This document shows positions 10,951 to 21,716 of a stretch of 57,344 bases of DNA, in pieces. The notes under the pieces were generated by a model. The model had not been told where the DNA came from. It made no database searches and saw only the letters and a program-made list of their open reading frames with translations. The stretch comes from Allomyces macrogynus ATCC 38327. Its lineage: Eukaryota; Blastocladiomycota; Blastocladiomycetes; Blastocladiales; Blastocladiaceae. Positions within the stretch are counted from its first letter, which is position 1, and each line of letters starts with the position of its first letter. Location: the NCBI GenBank assembly GCA_000151295.1, contig GG745350.1, positions 741,900-799,243 on the forward strand, given 5' to 3'. A program made the position numbers and the translations under genes.

Positions 10951-11166
10951 TGCTTCAAGTTGGCCGTGTTTGACGGGACGCAGCTGATCTCCACGACGCT
11001 CAACCACATCATGTACGTTCTACCGAATGGCGGCACGGGCATGATGTGCACGCTGGATTCCACGTGCAGAACGACACGATCACGGCGCAGACCGTCGATA
11101 CGACCAAGGACCGGCTCAAGCTCGCACTCGTGAATCGCCAGTTCGTGGCCGTGCTCAACATGATTA
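10951..11166 (+). pseudogene. broken internal fragment of the alpha-COP gene
   Basis: Translated in two frames, this stretch reads LAVFDGTQLISTTLNHIMYV, LPNGGTGMMCTLDS, then [20 protein letters not shown] and LALVNRQFVAVLNMI. The intact alpha-COP gene has the same text at 3616-3880 ([60 protein letters not shown]). Compared with that copy, roughly 15-20 bases are lost near 11055 and a further block of about 30 bases near 11090, so the frame is destroyed. No other part of alpha-COP is visible around it. Confidence 0.85.
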
Positions 11167-11628
11167 AGTCTTGGGACCGAGGGGGCCACTCGTCGGAGCG
11201 GACGTGTCGGGAGTTGCGTCGTTGTAGTGAGCTGCAAAAATATATACACGTCTTGTTCCTACGAACTCGTAAGTTGCAACCATGGTTCGCGGCGACTTGG
11301 CTGACGTTGTCGTCCATGCCTGGGACAGAGCAAAGGGTGACGTGGACGAGGGCTCCTGGCCTCTTGTGCAGACCAGCAGCAGCCAGCGATCCGCTGGACT
11401 TGCGTCGATTTGTTGCCAGTTTTGCACCCACGCACGCGCGTTGCGCTCTCCTACACCATTTCCACCCGTCATCACGGTACACACTGCCCGCATTACCGAG
11501 CCGCAAGCCGTGCCGACTCGCAAGCGCCCGATCCACGCGGTGCCGACCGACCTGCCCTGTACTCGACTTGACCATGGCACACCTCCGCCATCCGTGATCG
11601 GCTAGCCCAATCCCCGACCACCACCACC
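11167..11628. promoter_or_regulatory. upstream region of the first DBP5 gene
   Basis: The stretch begins at the end of the alpha-COP fragment and runs to the DBP5 start. It has an AT-rich AAAAATATATACACG at about 11236-11250 in an otherwise mixed sequence. The last 40 bases before the ATG carry CCACCACCACC, which gives a purine-poor leader. No other coding sequence is supported. Confidence 0.4.
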
Positions 11629-13120
11629 ATGAGCCGACCGAGCAATCCGGAAAAGAGCCCGATTACAGCCAAGGCCACGCTGTCTGCTCCTGCCCCCGCA
11701 CCTGCGCCCGCGACGAGCAACGCCGACGACGACGCTGCGCTCGAGGCTGACCTCAACGACCTGACGCTCGAACAGCCCAAGGCCACGGGTCTCTACGAGG
11801 AATTCGAGTCGCACGAGATTGAGGTCACGCTCGCCAACGACAGTCATGCCGCTGCGGCCGCGACCACGTTTGAGGCGCTCGGCCTGTGCGTGTTTCTTGG
11901 TCGACAAGCGTAGTTACCCGTGCGATCCCGCCAGTCCTGACCCGACTCTTTACGTGATCCGTAGCGCGCCCGAACTTCTCAAGGGTCTCTACGCCATGAA
12001 CTTCACCAAGCCGTCCAAAGTCCAGGAGCGTGCGCTGCCGCTGCTGCTGCACGACCCACCGACCAACCTGATCGCGCAGTCGCAGTCTGGCACGGGCAAG
12101 ACGGCGGCGTTTGCGCTGACCATGCTCTCGCGCATCGACTACACGGCGACCAACGCGCCGCCGCAGGCCGTGTGCATGACCAACACGCGCGAGCTGGCGC
12201 TGCAAATCGTCAAGGTCGTGCGGGAAATGGGCCAGTTTACGCCCGTGAAAGTGTGCATGGCTGTGAAAGACGAGGTGCCGCGCGGCGCCAAGGTCACTGA
12301 CCATATCGTGATTGGCACGCCCGGCACGATTCTCGATCTGAACCGCAAGCGGCAATTGGATTTCAAGAACGTGAAAGTGTTGGTGCTCGACGAGGCCGAC
12401 GCGATGCTCGACGCGCAGAACCTTGGCGAACAGTCGCGCCGCGTGCGCCAGGTCATGCCCAAGACCGCGCAGGTATTGCTCTTCTCGGCCACGTTCCCGG
12501 ACCACGTCAAGTCGTTTGCGACAGCGTTTGCGCCGTCGGCCAATATGATTGTGCTCAAGCGCGAGGAAGTCAAGGTCGAGGCGATCAAGCAGTTTTACTT
12601 GCGCGTCAAGGGCGACAAGGCCGCCAAGTTTGAAAAGCTGTCCGACCTTTACGGTCTCTTGACTGTCGGCCAGTCGATCATTTTCACGCAGACCAAGGCC
12701 ACGGCCATGGACGTGGCCAAGCGCATGCAGGCCGAAGGGCACCAAGTGTCGGTGATCACGGGCGACTTGATGCCGGCCGACCGTGACCAGGTCATGGCCG
12801 ATTTCCGGTCGGGCAAGTCCAAGGTGCTGATCGCGACCAACGTGCTCGCGCGCGGGATCGACGTGCCGCAAATCAACCTCGTCGTCAACTACGACTTGCC
12901 CGTCGACGAGGCCGGGCGGCCGGATCTCGAAGTCTACGTGCACCGCATTGGCCGCACGGGTCGGTTTGGCCGGTCGGGCGTGTCGATCAACTTTATCGAC
13001 GGCGAGCGCGCCATGAGCATCCAAAACAAGATTGTCGCGCATTACGCGATGCAGGTCACGGAAATGCCCGACGATTTCGAGGCCATGGAGAAGATGCTGC
13101 GCGAGTTCAAGTTCAACTAA
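11629..13120 (+). CDS. DBP5: DEAD-box ATP-dependent RNA helicase, Dbp5/DDX19 type (copy 1)
   Basis: Dbp5 acts on the cytoplasmic face of the nuclear pore, where with Gle1 and InsP6 it strips export factors from mRNA; it also helps translation termination. Exons are 11629-11885 and 11965-13120 (470 residues). The splice gives FEALGLAPELLKGLYAMNFT, the family signature. The motifs are KPSKVQERALPL (Q motif), SQSGTGKT (I), NTRELALQ (Ia), GTPGT, DEAD, SAT, ARGIDVPQ and HRIGRTGRFGR. The N-terminus is short, Ala/Pro-rich and acidic, ending EVTLAND, as in Dbp5. It is convergent with the ankyrin gene, 273 bases apart. A paralogue lies at 45022-46592 with the intron at the same codon and phase. Confidence 0.93.
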
Positions 13121-13393
13121 AGCCAGTGCTCGAGTCGCGCGGCGCGGCAGGTTCATTGACGACTTGTCGTGAACCACTGGCCGTGCGCGCGGATTACATT
13201 TTGCTCTAGTCGTGTTATTTATCGATTGTTGTCATGTCCGCTTCCTCTTTGCTGCGCTTGAGGCAGTTCCGCCTGAGATTCTAACACCGCGCCATGCACT
13301 CAAACGTCGAACGATTCAAAGAGTATTGCCATTCGTACGCCCCCCGTCCTCCGTCCATGTCCCCCAATTCTTCTACACGAGAGTCTCCACCCC

Positions 13394-16300
13394 TCACGCC
13401 CGAGTCGGCGCGTGCTCCAAGTCCGTCCCATCCGCGTCCCCTTGCTCAAGGGCATCCAACAACATCCTCTCTTCCATCGCGAGCCGCGCAACCACATCCC
13501 CCACCGACTCGCTCGCATCCAAATCCGCCACCGACCCAACCACTTCGTCCTCGTGACCGCCGGCAGCCAACATGTCGAGCACCTCGCCGTCCAACACCCC
13601 CGAAATCCCATCCATCAACTGCGCCTGTTCGGCCTCGAGCGCGCGCAACTGCGCTTCCATCGCCGCGAGTTCCGGATCGACCGCCGTATCTGCCTCCACC
13701 TCCACGTCCGCCACCTCTCTTGGCGGATCACTGCTCGCACCCTCTTCCAGTGAGTCGGGCGACGCGACGCGGGACGTCTTCTCGTCGTCCTCGAAAAACT
13801 CGGTCACGCCAAATTCCTCTGCGAGTTGACGCAAGTCCGTCTCGGACGCGGCCACTGGGTCCGCGAGCGCGTCAGCTGACGTGAGGTGCGCGTCGCTGCC
13901 GGTCACAGATCGCAGTTCGGTGGCGGTGGGCTCCTTGTCGAGGTCAGGAGAGGTGACGGGGCGAGCGGACATCCGTGGCGGCGCGCTGGACGCGGATCTG
14001 TCGAGGTCAAAACTCACGGAGAGCGCGTCAGGGTCGGTGTCGTCGGTGTCACCGTTGAGGACGGGCAGAAGGTCGTGTTCTGGCGCGGGGACTGGTGAGG
14101 GCTCGTCGGCCGTAGCGGCTGGTGGCTTTTCGGCCGTGGTCGCGCCTGGGGCTGGTTCCGGCATGGCCTCACCCGGTGTGGGTGCCTTGGTCGATTCCGG
14201 CAAGGGTTCCTGTGTCTGTTCCGGCGTGGCCATGGTCTTGTTCGGTACTTGGTCCGTCGTCGGCTCCGGCACAGACGTGCTCGGCGCTTGGTCCGTGCTC
14301 GGCGCTTGGTCCGTGCTCGGCGCTTGGTCCGTGCTCGGCGCTTGGTCCGTGCTCGGCGCTTGGTCCTTGCTCGGCGCTTGATCCGTGCTCGGCTCCACAC
14401 CCACCTCCGGTCCCGCAGCGTCCGCGTGCGGCGACGGCGCGAGTGCCGAATCGAGCGACGGTTTCCCACCGGCCTCGTCAGGCAGGCCCGTGGTCACGAT
14501 TGCCACACTCACCGCGGCAAGCTGCGACTCGGACGCCGGCAGCGGTGTCGCACACATGGCCGTCTCGATTTCGCCCTCGTCGCCGTCGGCGAGAAGCTGT
14601 ATGGTCGATCCGGTCAAGTGCGTCTGGCCAGCGAGGTCGACGCTCGCATGGACCGACGGACCAACGGAGGTCGTGGGTGGTTGCGGTTCCGAGACGACGG
14701 GGTCGATCAGGTGGTCCGGATCCTGAGCTGGCGGCGGGGCCGCGTCGGTTGCTTGAGGTGGTTCCGTCTCAGTGCTCGGTGGTGCGGCGGCGAGTTCGGC
14801 GGCGGCGGGTTTGCTTGGTGGAACAGGCTCGTCGACGGAGGGAGCGTCGAGAATGAGGTCGCGCGATGCAGCGAGGAGAGGTGTCGACCCCGGAAGCGCT
14901 GAGCGCGCGGCGAGCGCTTGCTCGCTGCCAGTGACGCGCTCGTTCTTGTCGCCCTGCTGGCAATTGTTCGACGAATCCGTTTCCGGGACGGCCGTGTTGA
15001 CAGGTTTCGCCTCAGGAACGTGCTCAGCGGCAGGCTCTTGCGTAACGTGCACGCTCGAGTCACCGTTGGACATCGCTGGGACACCCGTGTTCGTGTCCAG
15101 GTCGACCGCGTGAACTTGCGACGGCTCCTCGTCCTTCCCCGGCGACGGCACGCCCAAGTACCGTGCAATTGGATCATCGTCGTCGGCCACGGGCGCTTGC
15201 TGCGGTGCCTCGGCCGGTTTCTCGGCCGGAACACCGATGTACCGTGCAATCGGATCATCGTCGTCATTTGAGGACGGCGCCGCGGCGAGCGGCTCGGCCG
15301 GTTTCTCGGCAGGCACGCCCATGTACTTGGCAATCGGGTCCTCGTCCTCGTTTTCACTGCTCTTGCCTATGGACCGCGCAATCGGGTCATCCTTTGCCGG
15401 TCTCGCGTCCTGTTCGGAATGCGCGCCCATGTACTTGGCCATCGGGTCATCGTCATCACTCGCCGTCTTGGCCGCGCCCATATACTTGGCCATCGGATCC
15501 TCATCACCATTGTCGCCGTCCGCGGCCGTCGCCGTCAAGTACCGAGCCTTCGCATCGTTCTCGTTCTCGTCGACGCGCGGTGAAAGTAGTCGCATACTGC
15601 TGGGCTTTGAGCTGTGCGCGACCGGCACCGGTGGCGGGGGCACGTCCGCCGCAACCAGCCCCCCGGCCGCGCGAACGGCGTCGATCACGGCCGTGTTCCC
15701 GCCCTCGAGTGCATAATCGAGCGCAGTTTTGCCCGACACCGTCGACACGTGGTTGATCCCCTTGACCAAGACCGGCACGAGCTCGACCGCGACCTCACGC
15801 ACGGCCACATGCACCGGCACCAGTCCTGCGCCATTCTCCACCGTTTCCGCGGTACTTACTGGGACATGGTCGAGCAAAAACCGCACGGCGACCATGTGCC
15901 GGTGCGTGACGGCCACGTGCAGCGGCGTGTTTCCGTCGCGGTCCGTTGCGTCCGGGTCGATTGTGGCCGCGTGCAGAAGCAGCGCCACGAGTTGCACGGA
16001 GGTGTCGTGCTCGGTGACGGCGACGGCCAGGTGCAATGGCGTTTGGTGCCACGTGTTGCGCGCGTTCGCGTCGGCACCGGCTTCGAGAAGGTAGTGTACG
16101 ACGTCGGGGGCGCGGGAACGCGCGGAAATGGCGAGGTGGAGTGGGGTGTTACCGTCGCGGTCGGTCGAGGAGAGGTGGGCGCCGTGGCGCGCGAGTGGGG
16201 GGATGAGCGAGACGTGGCCGCCGTGGCATGCAAGGTGCTGATGGGAGGAGAGGGTGAGTATGGCGGTTGGTGGGGGTGGGGATGAGAAACAAATGCGTAC

Positions 16301-17461
16301 CAAGGGCGTCCACCCGCTGCTATTGGCCGCATTGATCTGGTCTGGGAACATTTCCGCGAGAAAGGTCGCGACGGGCAAGAACCCGTTGCTTGCGGCCAAG
16401 TGGATCGGATGGTCACCGCTCTTGTTGGCGGTGGAGACCGAGTGCGGCGCAACGAGTTTCACGAGCGACAGACTGTTGAACGTGGTCGCCGTGTGCAACG
16501 GCGTATTCCCGTCCGTGTCGGCGACCTGGAATGCCGTGCTGCACGGCGACTCGAGCACGTGCTGTGCAAGCAGGTCGACGAGCGGCGTGTCCTGCGCGGC
16601 AGTGGCAATGTGCGGCACGGACCGCAACTGCCGTGCCGGGTCGGGCATGCCCAGGTCGATCTTGGTCCATCCGCCAATGGCTTGCACGAACGCATTGGCC
16701 AATGCCGTGGCCGAGGCCGGGTCGCGCACGTCGGCGATGACATGCAGTGCGTGCGATCCAGCCGCGTTACGCAGATGAGCAGCGACCGGGTCGGACGCAA
16801 CGACCGCGGCCAGTGCGGCAGGCGCGAGTTTCTCGATGCAGAAAAAGAGGTAGGCGTCCTGCTTGCCCGGCACGACGGTCCACTGGACGACTGGCGCGAG
16901 GACCTTGACGTACTCGCCCGGCGCGTCGACGCGGACAATCGCGGCGTGCACGGGCGTGAATCCGGCTGCGTCGGGTTGTGCGGACAGGGTTGCGGCCGGT
17001 TCCCTGCCGAGCGCCGCGACGGCGGACTTGAGCGTCTCGGCATTATCACCCTTGGCGATAGCGAGGTGGAGCAGGTTACGCTGGTCGGTTGGAACGGGAA
17101 TTCGCCAGTCGGCGTTGCCGTCGAGCAGGGCCTTCAGCAAGTCCGGGTTGACGGCGGTGATCATGACAGCCCAGTGCAGCGGGGTCAGCCCTTGCTTATC
17201 GGGCAAATTGAAGGGGTTCTCAGCGGGCGGGAGCGACTTGACGTGCACGGCCATGGCGGCGACGACCTGGTGCTGGTTGGCGGTGACGGCATAGTGGACG
17301 GGGCTGCCGGACTCGTCGGAGAGCAGGTGCGCCCAGTCGTGCTTGTGCGTGAGGACTGTCTTGACGTCGCCGGCCGCGGCGGCGTGGCATACTAGCGCGA
17401 TCTGCTCGTGTGGATCGGCCGGTGGCGTGGGCGCAAAGCAGCATTGAAAGAGGAACGCCAT
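13394..17461 (-). CDS. large ankyrin-repeat protein with repeated DP(M/I)A(K/R)Y(M/I/L)G motif
   Basis: The start at 17461 gives MAFLFQCCFAPTPP. About ten ankyrin repeats fill residues 25-560 (for instance GLTPLHWAV, GNTPLHTAT, GDHPIHLAA, GNTPLHLAI, QTPLHLAV, GNTPLHVAV). Exons are 17461-16301 and 16237-13394. The 63-base intron has GTACGC and CAG ends, and its removal restores GWTPLHLACHGGHV. Without splicing the frame stays open with 21 extra residues. Residues of about 630-750 hold six copies of an acidic motif, (D/E)DPMAKYMG or close variants. The rest is disordered, Pro/Ser/Asp-rich, with six APSTDQ units, and ends in acidic coiled-coil-like sequence (ELAAMEAQLRALEAEQAQL). Ankyrin repeats bind proteins; the partner and role are unknown. 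The spliced length is 1,334 residues. Confidence 0.85.
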   Translation of the reverse strand: MAFLFQCCFAPTPPADPHEQIALVCHAAAAGDVKTVLTHKHDWAHLLSDESGSPVHYAVTANQHQVVAAMAVHVKSLPPAENPFNLPDKQGLTPLHWAVMITAVNPDLLKALLDGNADWRIPVPTDQRNLLHLAIAKGDNAETLKSAVAALGREPAATLSAQPDAAGFTPVHAAIVRVDAPGEYVKVLAPVVQWTVVPGKQDAYLFFCIEKLAPAALAAVVASDPVAAHLRNAAGSHALHVIADVRDPASATALANAFVQAIGGWTKIDLGMPDPARQLRSVPHIATAAQDTPLVDLLAQHVLESPCSTAFQVADTDGNTPLHTATTFNSLSLVKLVAPHSVSTANKSGDHPIHLAASNGFLPVATFLAEMFPDQINAANSSGWTPLVRICFSSPPPPTAILTLSSHQHLACHGGHVSLIPPLARHGAHLSSTDRDGNTPLHLAISARSRAPDVVHYLLEAGADANARNTWHQTPLHLAVAVTEHDTSVQLVALLLHAATIDPDATDRDGNTPLHVAVTHRHMVAVRFLLDHVPVSTAETVENGAGLVPVHVAVREVAVELVPVLVKGINHVSTVSGKTALDYALEGGNTAVIDAVRAAGGLVAADVPPPPVPVAHSSKPSSMRLLSPRVDENENDAKARYLTATAADGDNGDEDPMAKYMGAAKTASDDDDPMAKYMGAHSEQDARPAKDDPIARSIGKSSENEDEDPIAKYMGVPAEKPAEPLAAAPSSNDDDDPIARYIGVPAEKPAEAPQQAPVADDDDPIARYLGVPSPGKDEEPSQVHAVDLDTNTGVPAMSNGDSSVHVTQEPAAEHVPEAKPVNTAVPETDSSNNCQQGDKNERVTGSEQALAARSALPGSTPLLAASRDLILDAPSVDEPVPPSKPAAAELAAAPPSTETEPPQATDAAPPPAQDPDHLIDPVVSEPQPPTTSVGPSVHASVDLAGQTHLTGSTIQLLADGDEGEIETAMCATPLPASESQLAAVSVAIVTTGLPDEAGGKPSLDSALAPSPHADAAGPEVGVEPSTDQAPSKDQAPSTDQAPSTDQAPSTDQAPSTDQAPSTSVPEPTTDQVPNKTMATPEQTQEPLPESTKAPTPGEAMPEPAPGATTAEKPPAATADEPSPVPAPEHDLLPVLNGDTDDTDPDALSVSFDLDRSASSAPPRMSARPVTSPDLDKEPTATELRSVTGSDAHLTSADALADPVAASETDLRQLAEEFGVTEFFEDDEKTSRVASPDSLEEGASSDPPREVADVEVEADTAVDPELAAMEAQLRALEAEQAQLMDGISGVLDGEVLDMLAAGGHEDEVVGSVADLDASESVGDVVARLAMEERMLLDALEQGDADGTDLEHAPTRA
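14279..14386 (-). repeat. six tandem 18-base repeats inside the ankyrin gene
   Basis: The plus-strand unit is GCTCGGCGCTTGGTCCGT, repeated six times with single-base changes in the last two copies. On the coding strand it encodes APSTDQ, once as APSKDQ. The unit length is a multiple of three, so copy changes keep the frame. The near identity of units points to recent slippage or unequal exchange. Confidence 0.95.
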
Positions 17462-18043
17462 GGTGCGGTGCGGTGCGGGCAGGGGCCAGCGGGGGGCCGG
17501 CTGGGAAATAGCGAGCTGGGAGGATGGCGCCCGGTTGGCGGATTGTTGGACTCTGGTCGACGATGGTAGTTTCTGGTATGCACGGCACGGCGACGCCGGT
17601 AATGATCAAATGCGGGCGGATTCGAGCAGTCTCGTGCGCTTCTTTGCATTGAGTGCCCGCCAACGTGGTCGTCGTAGTGCAATGGCCCGCAGCGAGCAGG
17701 CCGCCGAGGTGGACGGCATGATCAGCTGCGAGACGTTGGTTGGAGACACCGCGTGCCGGTAGCGTGAGTGTGACGCGAAGACGTGTGGTGCGCGCCGTGG
17801 CCGTTTTGGTTCGCCATGTCGCGCTCTGGCAAACAAGCCTGACCATGTGCCGCTGAACGTGTCGACGCTGTCGACGACGAGCACGCCGCCCGCGCCGCTC
17901 CGCCGCGCTCGACCCCGACTTGACCAACTCGACGCAACTTGCCGCACCCGCCTGCCCTCGCGCCGCCCCGCTCCAGCTCACCCGCTCCATCTACGCGGTC
18001 TTGATTTGCGACTGTCACCGCCGCCAACGCGGCAATCACCACC
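17462..18043. promoter_or_regulatory. divergent promoter region, ankyrin gene / kexin gene
   Basis: These 582 bases separate two divergent starts. Short frames on both strands are Arg/Pro-rich and look like shadows of GC-rich DNA. I see no TATA box, RNA gene or repeat. Confidence 0.5.
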
Positions 18044-21014
18044 ATGTCGGTCCCTTCCCGTGCCGCCGCGTGTCGCGCCGTGCCAGCGCTTCGTCGCCGA
18101 CATGCGCCCCTTTCGGCACCCGCCGCGCTCTTAATCGCGGCACTTGCTTTGCTTCTCGCCGCCGTCCCGCCCGCACCAGTCCTTGCCGACCCAGCTCCAC
18201 CGCACCGCATGGACCACGCCAACTACCACTACTTTGCCGCGCGCGTACACGACGGCGCCGACCCACGCTTGGCTGCACGCGACGTGGCCGCCGCCGTGGA
18301 CTGTCCCGTCGCACAATCGGTCGAACTCGTTGGCCCCGTTGGCAACTTGCCACGCCATTTCCTTTACCGTGCGCCCGCCGAATGCACGACGGCACTCGCC
18401 AAGCGCAACCCGGACGCGTCATTGCACTCGCACCTCGTCCGTCGCGCGCTCGAGGAGCACGACGGCGTTGTCTATGTGGAACAGCAAATCCCGACGCGCC
18501 GGCTGCACAAGCGCGCGCCTACGGCGATCACACAAGCCGACGCGCAGGCCATCTTTGATTCGGCCAACATCCGCGACCCGGGGTTCCCGCAACAGTGGCA
18601 CCTGGTACGCCTCGTGGGCTCTTTCCGCTGCTGCGAAAAAGGGAATACTCGGTCTTATTTCTGAACCGCGAAAGCGCGCTGCTCGCCCCCACTACCCCCG
18701 CCACCATCATCATCATCGCGACCTCTAGTACAACCAGGTCAACCCGCGCAGCGACATCAACGTCACGGGTGTCTGGGCGCAGGGCGTGTTTGGGCACAAC
18801 GTGACCGTGGCGCTCGTCGACGACGGACTCGACTTTGACGCCGCCGACTTGCGCGACCAGTTTGTATGTCTTGGTTTGATGATGTCGGAGATGGCGATGT
18901 TTGGCTGCTTTTTTTTTTCTCCCCGCTCATGGTTTTCAAATCAATATAGGACCTGCAAGGCTCCTACGACTTCAACGACCACGGCAAGGAGCCGCGCCCG
19001 CGGCTTTCTGACGACTACCACGGGACACGCTGTGCCGGCGAAGTCGCGGCCGCGCGCAATGACGCGTGCGGGGTGGGCGTGGCGTTTGGCGCACGCGTCG
19101 CCGGTATTCGCATTCTTTCGGGCCAATTGACGACGGCCGACGAGGCGGCGGCCTACACCTACGCGCACGAAACGAACCACATCTACAGCTGCTCGTTTGG
19201 ACCCGAGGATAACGGTGCCGTCGTGGAAGGACCCTCGGAGCTCGTACACGACGCGTTCCGGCACGGCGTCGAGCAAGGGCGTGGCGGGCTCGGGTCTATT
19301 TACGTGTTCGCGTCGGGCAACGGCGGGCGGCAGGACGATGATTGTAATGCCGACGGGTACGCAAACTCGAATTACACGATCACGATTGGCGCGGTCGATC
19401 GCAACGACCAAGTGCCGTGGTATGCCGAGAATTGTGCGGCGCAGTTGGCGGTCACGTACAGTGGTGGATCGCATGGCGCCGCAGGCATTGTACGTTGTCA
19501 CTAGTTTCCCACGGGGGATTCGGATTACGACCTGACGGGCGTTCTCGACCTAGTTTACCACCGACGTGGGCGCCAGCAAATGCACTGATAACCACAGCGG
19601 CACGTCGGCGGCCGGTAAGCGCATTCACGTCGTCACCTCTCCATTCTCCACCTCGTTCTAACCCGGATTCTCTCCTTCGCAGCCCCAATCGGTGCAGGCA
19701 TCTTCGCGCTTGTCCTTTCCGTGCGCCCGGACCTGACCTGGCGCACGTTGCAACACCTGGTCGTGGAAACCGCCGTCCCGTTCGACCTTGACATCCCCTC
19801 ACACGCATGGTCCGCCCTCCCATCCGGGCGGTACTTCTCGCACCACTTTGGGTACGGCAAGCTCGATGCCTACGCGCTTGTCTCTGCCGCGCGCACGCGG
19901 CCCAACGTGGCCCATGCCGTGGCCGTCGAATCCGCCTGGCACGCGCTCGAATTGCCGATTTCGGCCATGGCCAAGCGCGACCGGTTCGTGAGTGCCGTCG
20001 CGGGCAGCGGACTCGGTGCCGTGAATCATACGATCACCGTGGAACCCGGGCAGGTGGAGGCGGTGGGCGCGCGGCGGAACGGGACTGAGTACGTGATGGC
20101 CACGGTCTGGATTGATCACGAGCAGCGTGGGGATTTGGAGTTGGATCTGGTGAGCCCGCACGGGGTCGTGAGCCACTTGCTTGTGCGCCGACCGTATGAT
20201 TATTCGGATAAGGGGTTCCAGAATTGGACGATGTCGACGGTGCAGCATTGGTACGTTGTCCTGTCGTCACGGGGGCAAAACTCTTGACTGACCAACACTT
20301 GTGGTCGTACACAGGGGTGAGGACCCGACCGGCAACTGGACGCTCGTCGTCATGGATAAGTCGAACCCCAAGGCCGGCGGCACGCTGCGCGGATGGTCGC
20401 TGCAAGTCTACATGGAGGCGAATGCCACGACCGCCGCGGTCCCGCCGCCACCACGGCCGCCATCGTCGCGTCCGATCCCACCCGCGTCGACGAGCACTCT
20501 GGCCGTACCCACACCGCCATCCTCGTCCGCACCGGCCCCACCAGCATCGAGCCTACCTCCTGCACCCAGCACTTCGTCGGACGCCGAATCCTCCTCTCTC
20601 CCCGACACCCGACCCACCACGGACCCCGTCGCCGAAGAGGTCTCGGCCGCGCACGTCCTAGGCGTCCTCATCACATGCACGCTCAGCGCCGGTGCGTTCC
20701 TCGGGACGCTCACGTTCCTCGTCCGGACGGGCCACTGGAAAAAGTGTGTTCCGCGCTCATGGCGCGGCGATCGTGGGTCTGGTGGGAACGACGACTACGA
20801 GTTTATGAAACTCGGGCCGGATTCGGGCGGTCGGCTGGCGGACCACGAGGTCTTGTTCGATTCGTTCCTCGACGACGAGGATGAAGAGGGAGATGAGGAG
20901 GCGCAGCGAGGGAGGGTGGCGGTGCATGTCGAGGACGACGACGGCGCGGAGGGGGAGAATGTGGTCTTGTTTGGCGCGTCGACGTCGCCCGGGTTGAGGC
21001 CTGTCGCGCGGTAG
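18044..21014 (+). CDS. KEX2: Kexin-type proprotein convertase (subtilisin family, P domain, membrane anchor)
   Basis: Kexins cleave pro-proteins after Lys-Arg or Arg-Arg in the late Golgi. Six exons: 18044-18604, 18729-18863, 18950-19489, 19554-19614, 19683-20250 and 20315-21014 (854 residues). A hydrophobic leader lies near residues 25-45, then a prodomain ending in a self-cleavage site, LHKR (residues 154-157). The catalytic Asp is in VALVDDGLDF, His in DYHGTRCAGEVAA, the oxyanion Asn in VFASGNGG and Ser in NHSGTSAAAP. The P domain follows (EQRGDLELDLVSPHGV, VQHWGEDPTGNWTLVV). A Ser/Pro/Thr-rich stalk leads to one membrane segment, VLGVLITCTLSAGAFLGTLT, and an acidic cytosolic tail that would hold Golgi-sorting signals. 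The usual SWGP is SFGP here. Each splice restores family sequence. Confidence 0.95.
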
Positions 21015-21049
21015 GGATAATGGTGGGATATCATAATGTAGTTTGGTAT

Positions 21050-21716
21050 TCAAGGTGTCGCGCCCAAGTGGTAGCATCCCGTCCCGAGTTCCAGCAGCGT
21101 CAGGGCACCGAGCGCTGCGAGCGAGGCCAGGTACTGCGTGATGGTGGAGATGGTTGTGCTGAGCTGGTCGACGAGCGGGAAGGGGTCCCTGGGGCGCGTG
21201 TCGTAGAGCGCGGTCGCGGACTGGGTCGAGACGAGTTGCGCGTTGAGGGTGCCAAAGTAAAGCGTCGTGCTCAGGATCACGATCTGATTGAGGAAAAGGA
21301 TCTTGAGCGGGTGCATGTTCCATCGAGGCAAAGCTGGAATGGATACATACCCGCAGCACCAAACTCGCCATCCACCACCCGATCCCGCGCCCGGTCCATG
21401 TCCACCGTGGTGGTGGTTCGCTGTTGCTCCTCCTGGCCTTGGACAGCTGGCTGACACTGAACACGACGAACAGCGTCCACGCCCATGCGACAGGTACGAG
21501 AAACGGGACCACGACGAGCGCGACTGACACGGCCAGCATCGACTGCGAGACGCTGAGTAGCGTCTGCGGGTAGGTTGCGACTGCGGCCAGGTATCCTCCG
21601 TCAGTGAGAAGTTTCGCGACAAGTGAGAGGACTGTTGCGTGCAGCGCCGTGTCGGCGGCGAGCAGCAGTGTGTGCAGAACTGGCGGATGCCGGCGCACGG
21701 TGAAGAGTGCGCCCAT
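21050..21716 (-). CDS. small multi-pass membrane protein, unknown function
   Basis: The start at 21716 gives MGALFTVRRHPPVLHTLLLA. Exons are 21716-21351 and 21301-21050, 205 residues. The 49-base intron has donor GTATGT and acceptor AAG; the CAG acceptor nearby would give an early stop, so the AAG choice is frame-driven. Hydrophobic stretches suggest four or five membrane passes (SMLAVSVALVVVPFLVPVAW, WTLFVVFSVSQL, ILFLNQIVILSTTLYFG, YLASLAALGALTLLELG). An Arg/Pro-rich loop lies between the second and third. No family is recognised. It is tail-to-tail with the kexin gene, 35 bases apart, so both terminators overlap. Confidence 0.65.

Noticed and set aside
11825..13177. 450-codon open frame antisense to the first DBP5
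   Set aside because: Shadow frame of a strongly biased gene; a similar shadow appears opposite the second DBP5 (45606-46658), as expected from the shared coding sequence.
15150..15505. regularly recurring motif that could suggest a CRISPR array
   Set aside because: The repeats are protein-level, spacing is irregular, the frame is open and the genome is eukaryotic.
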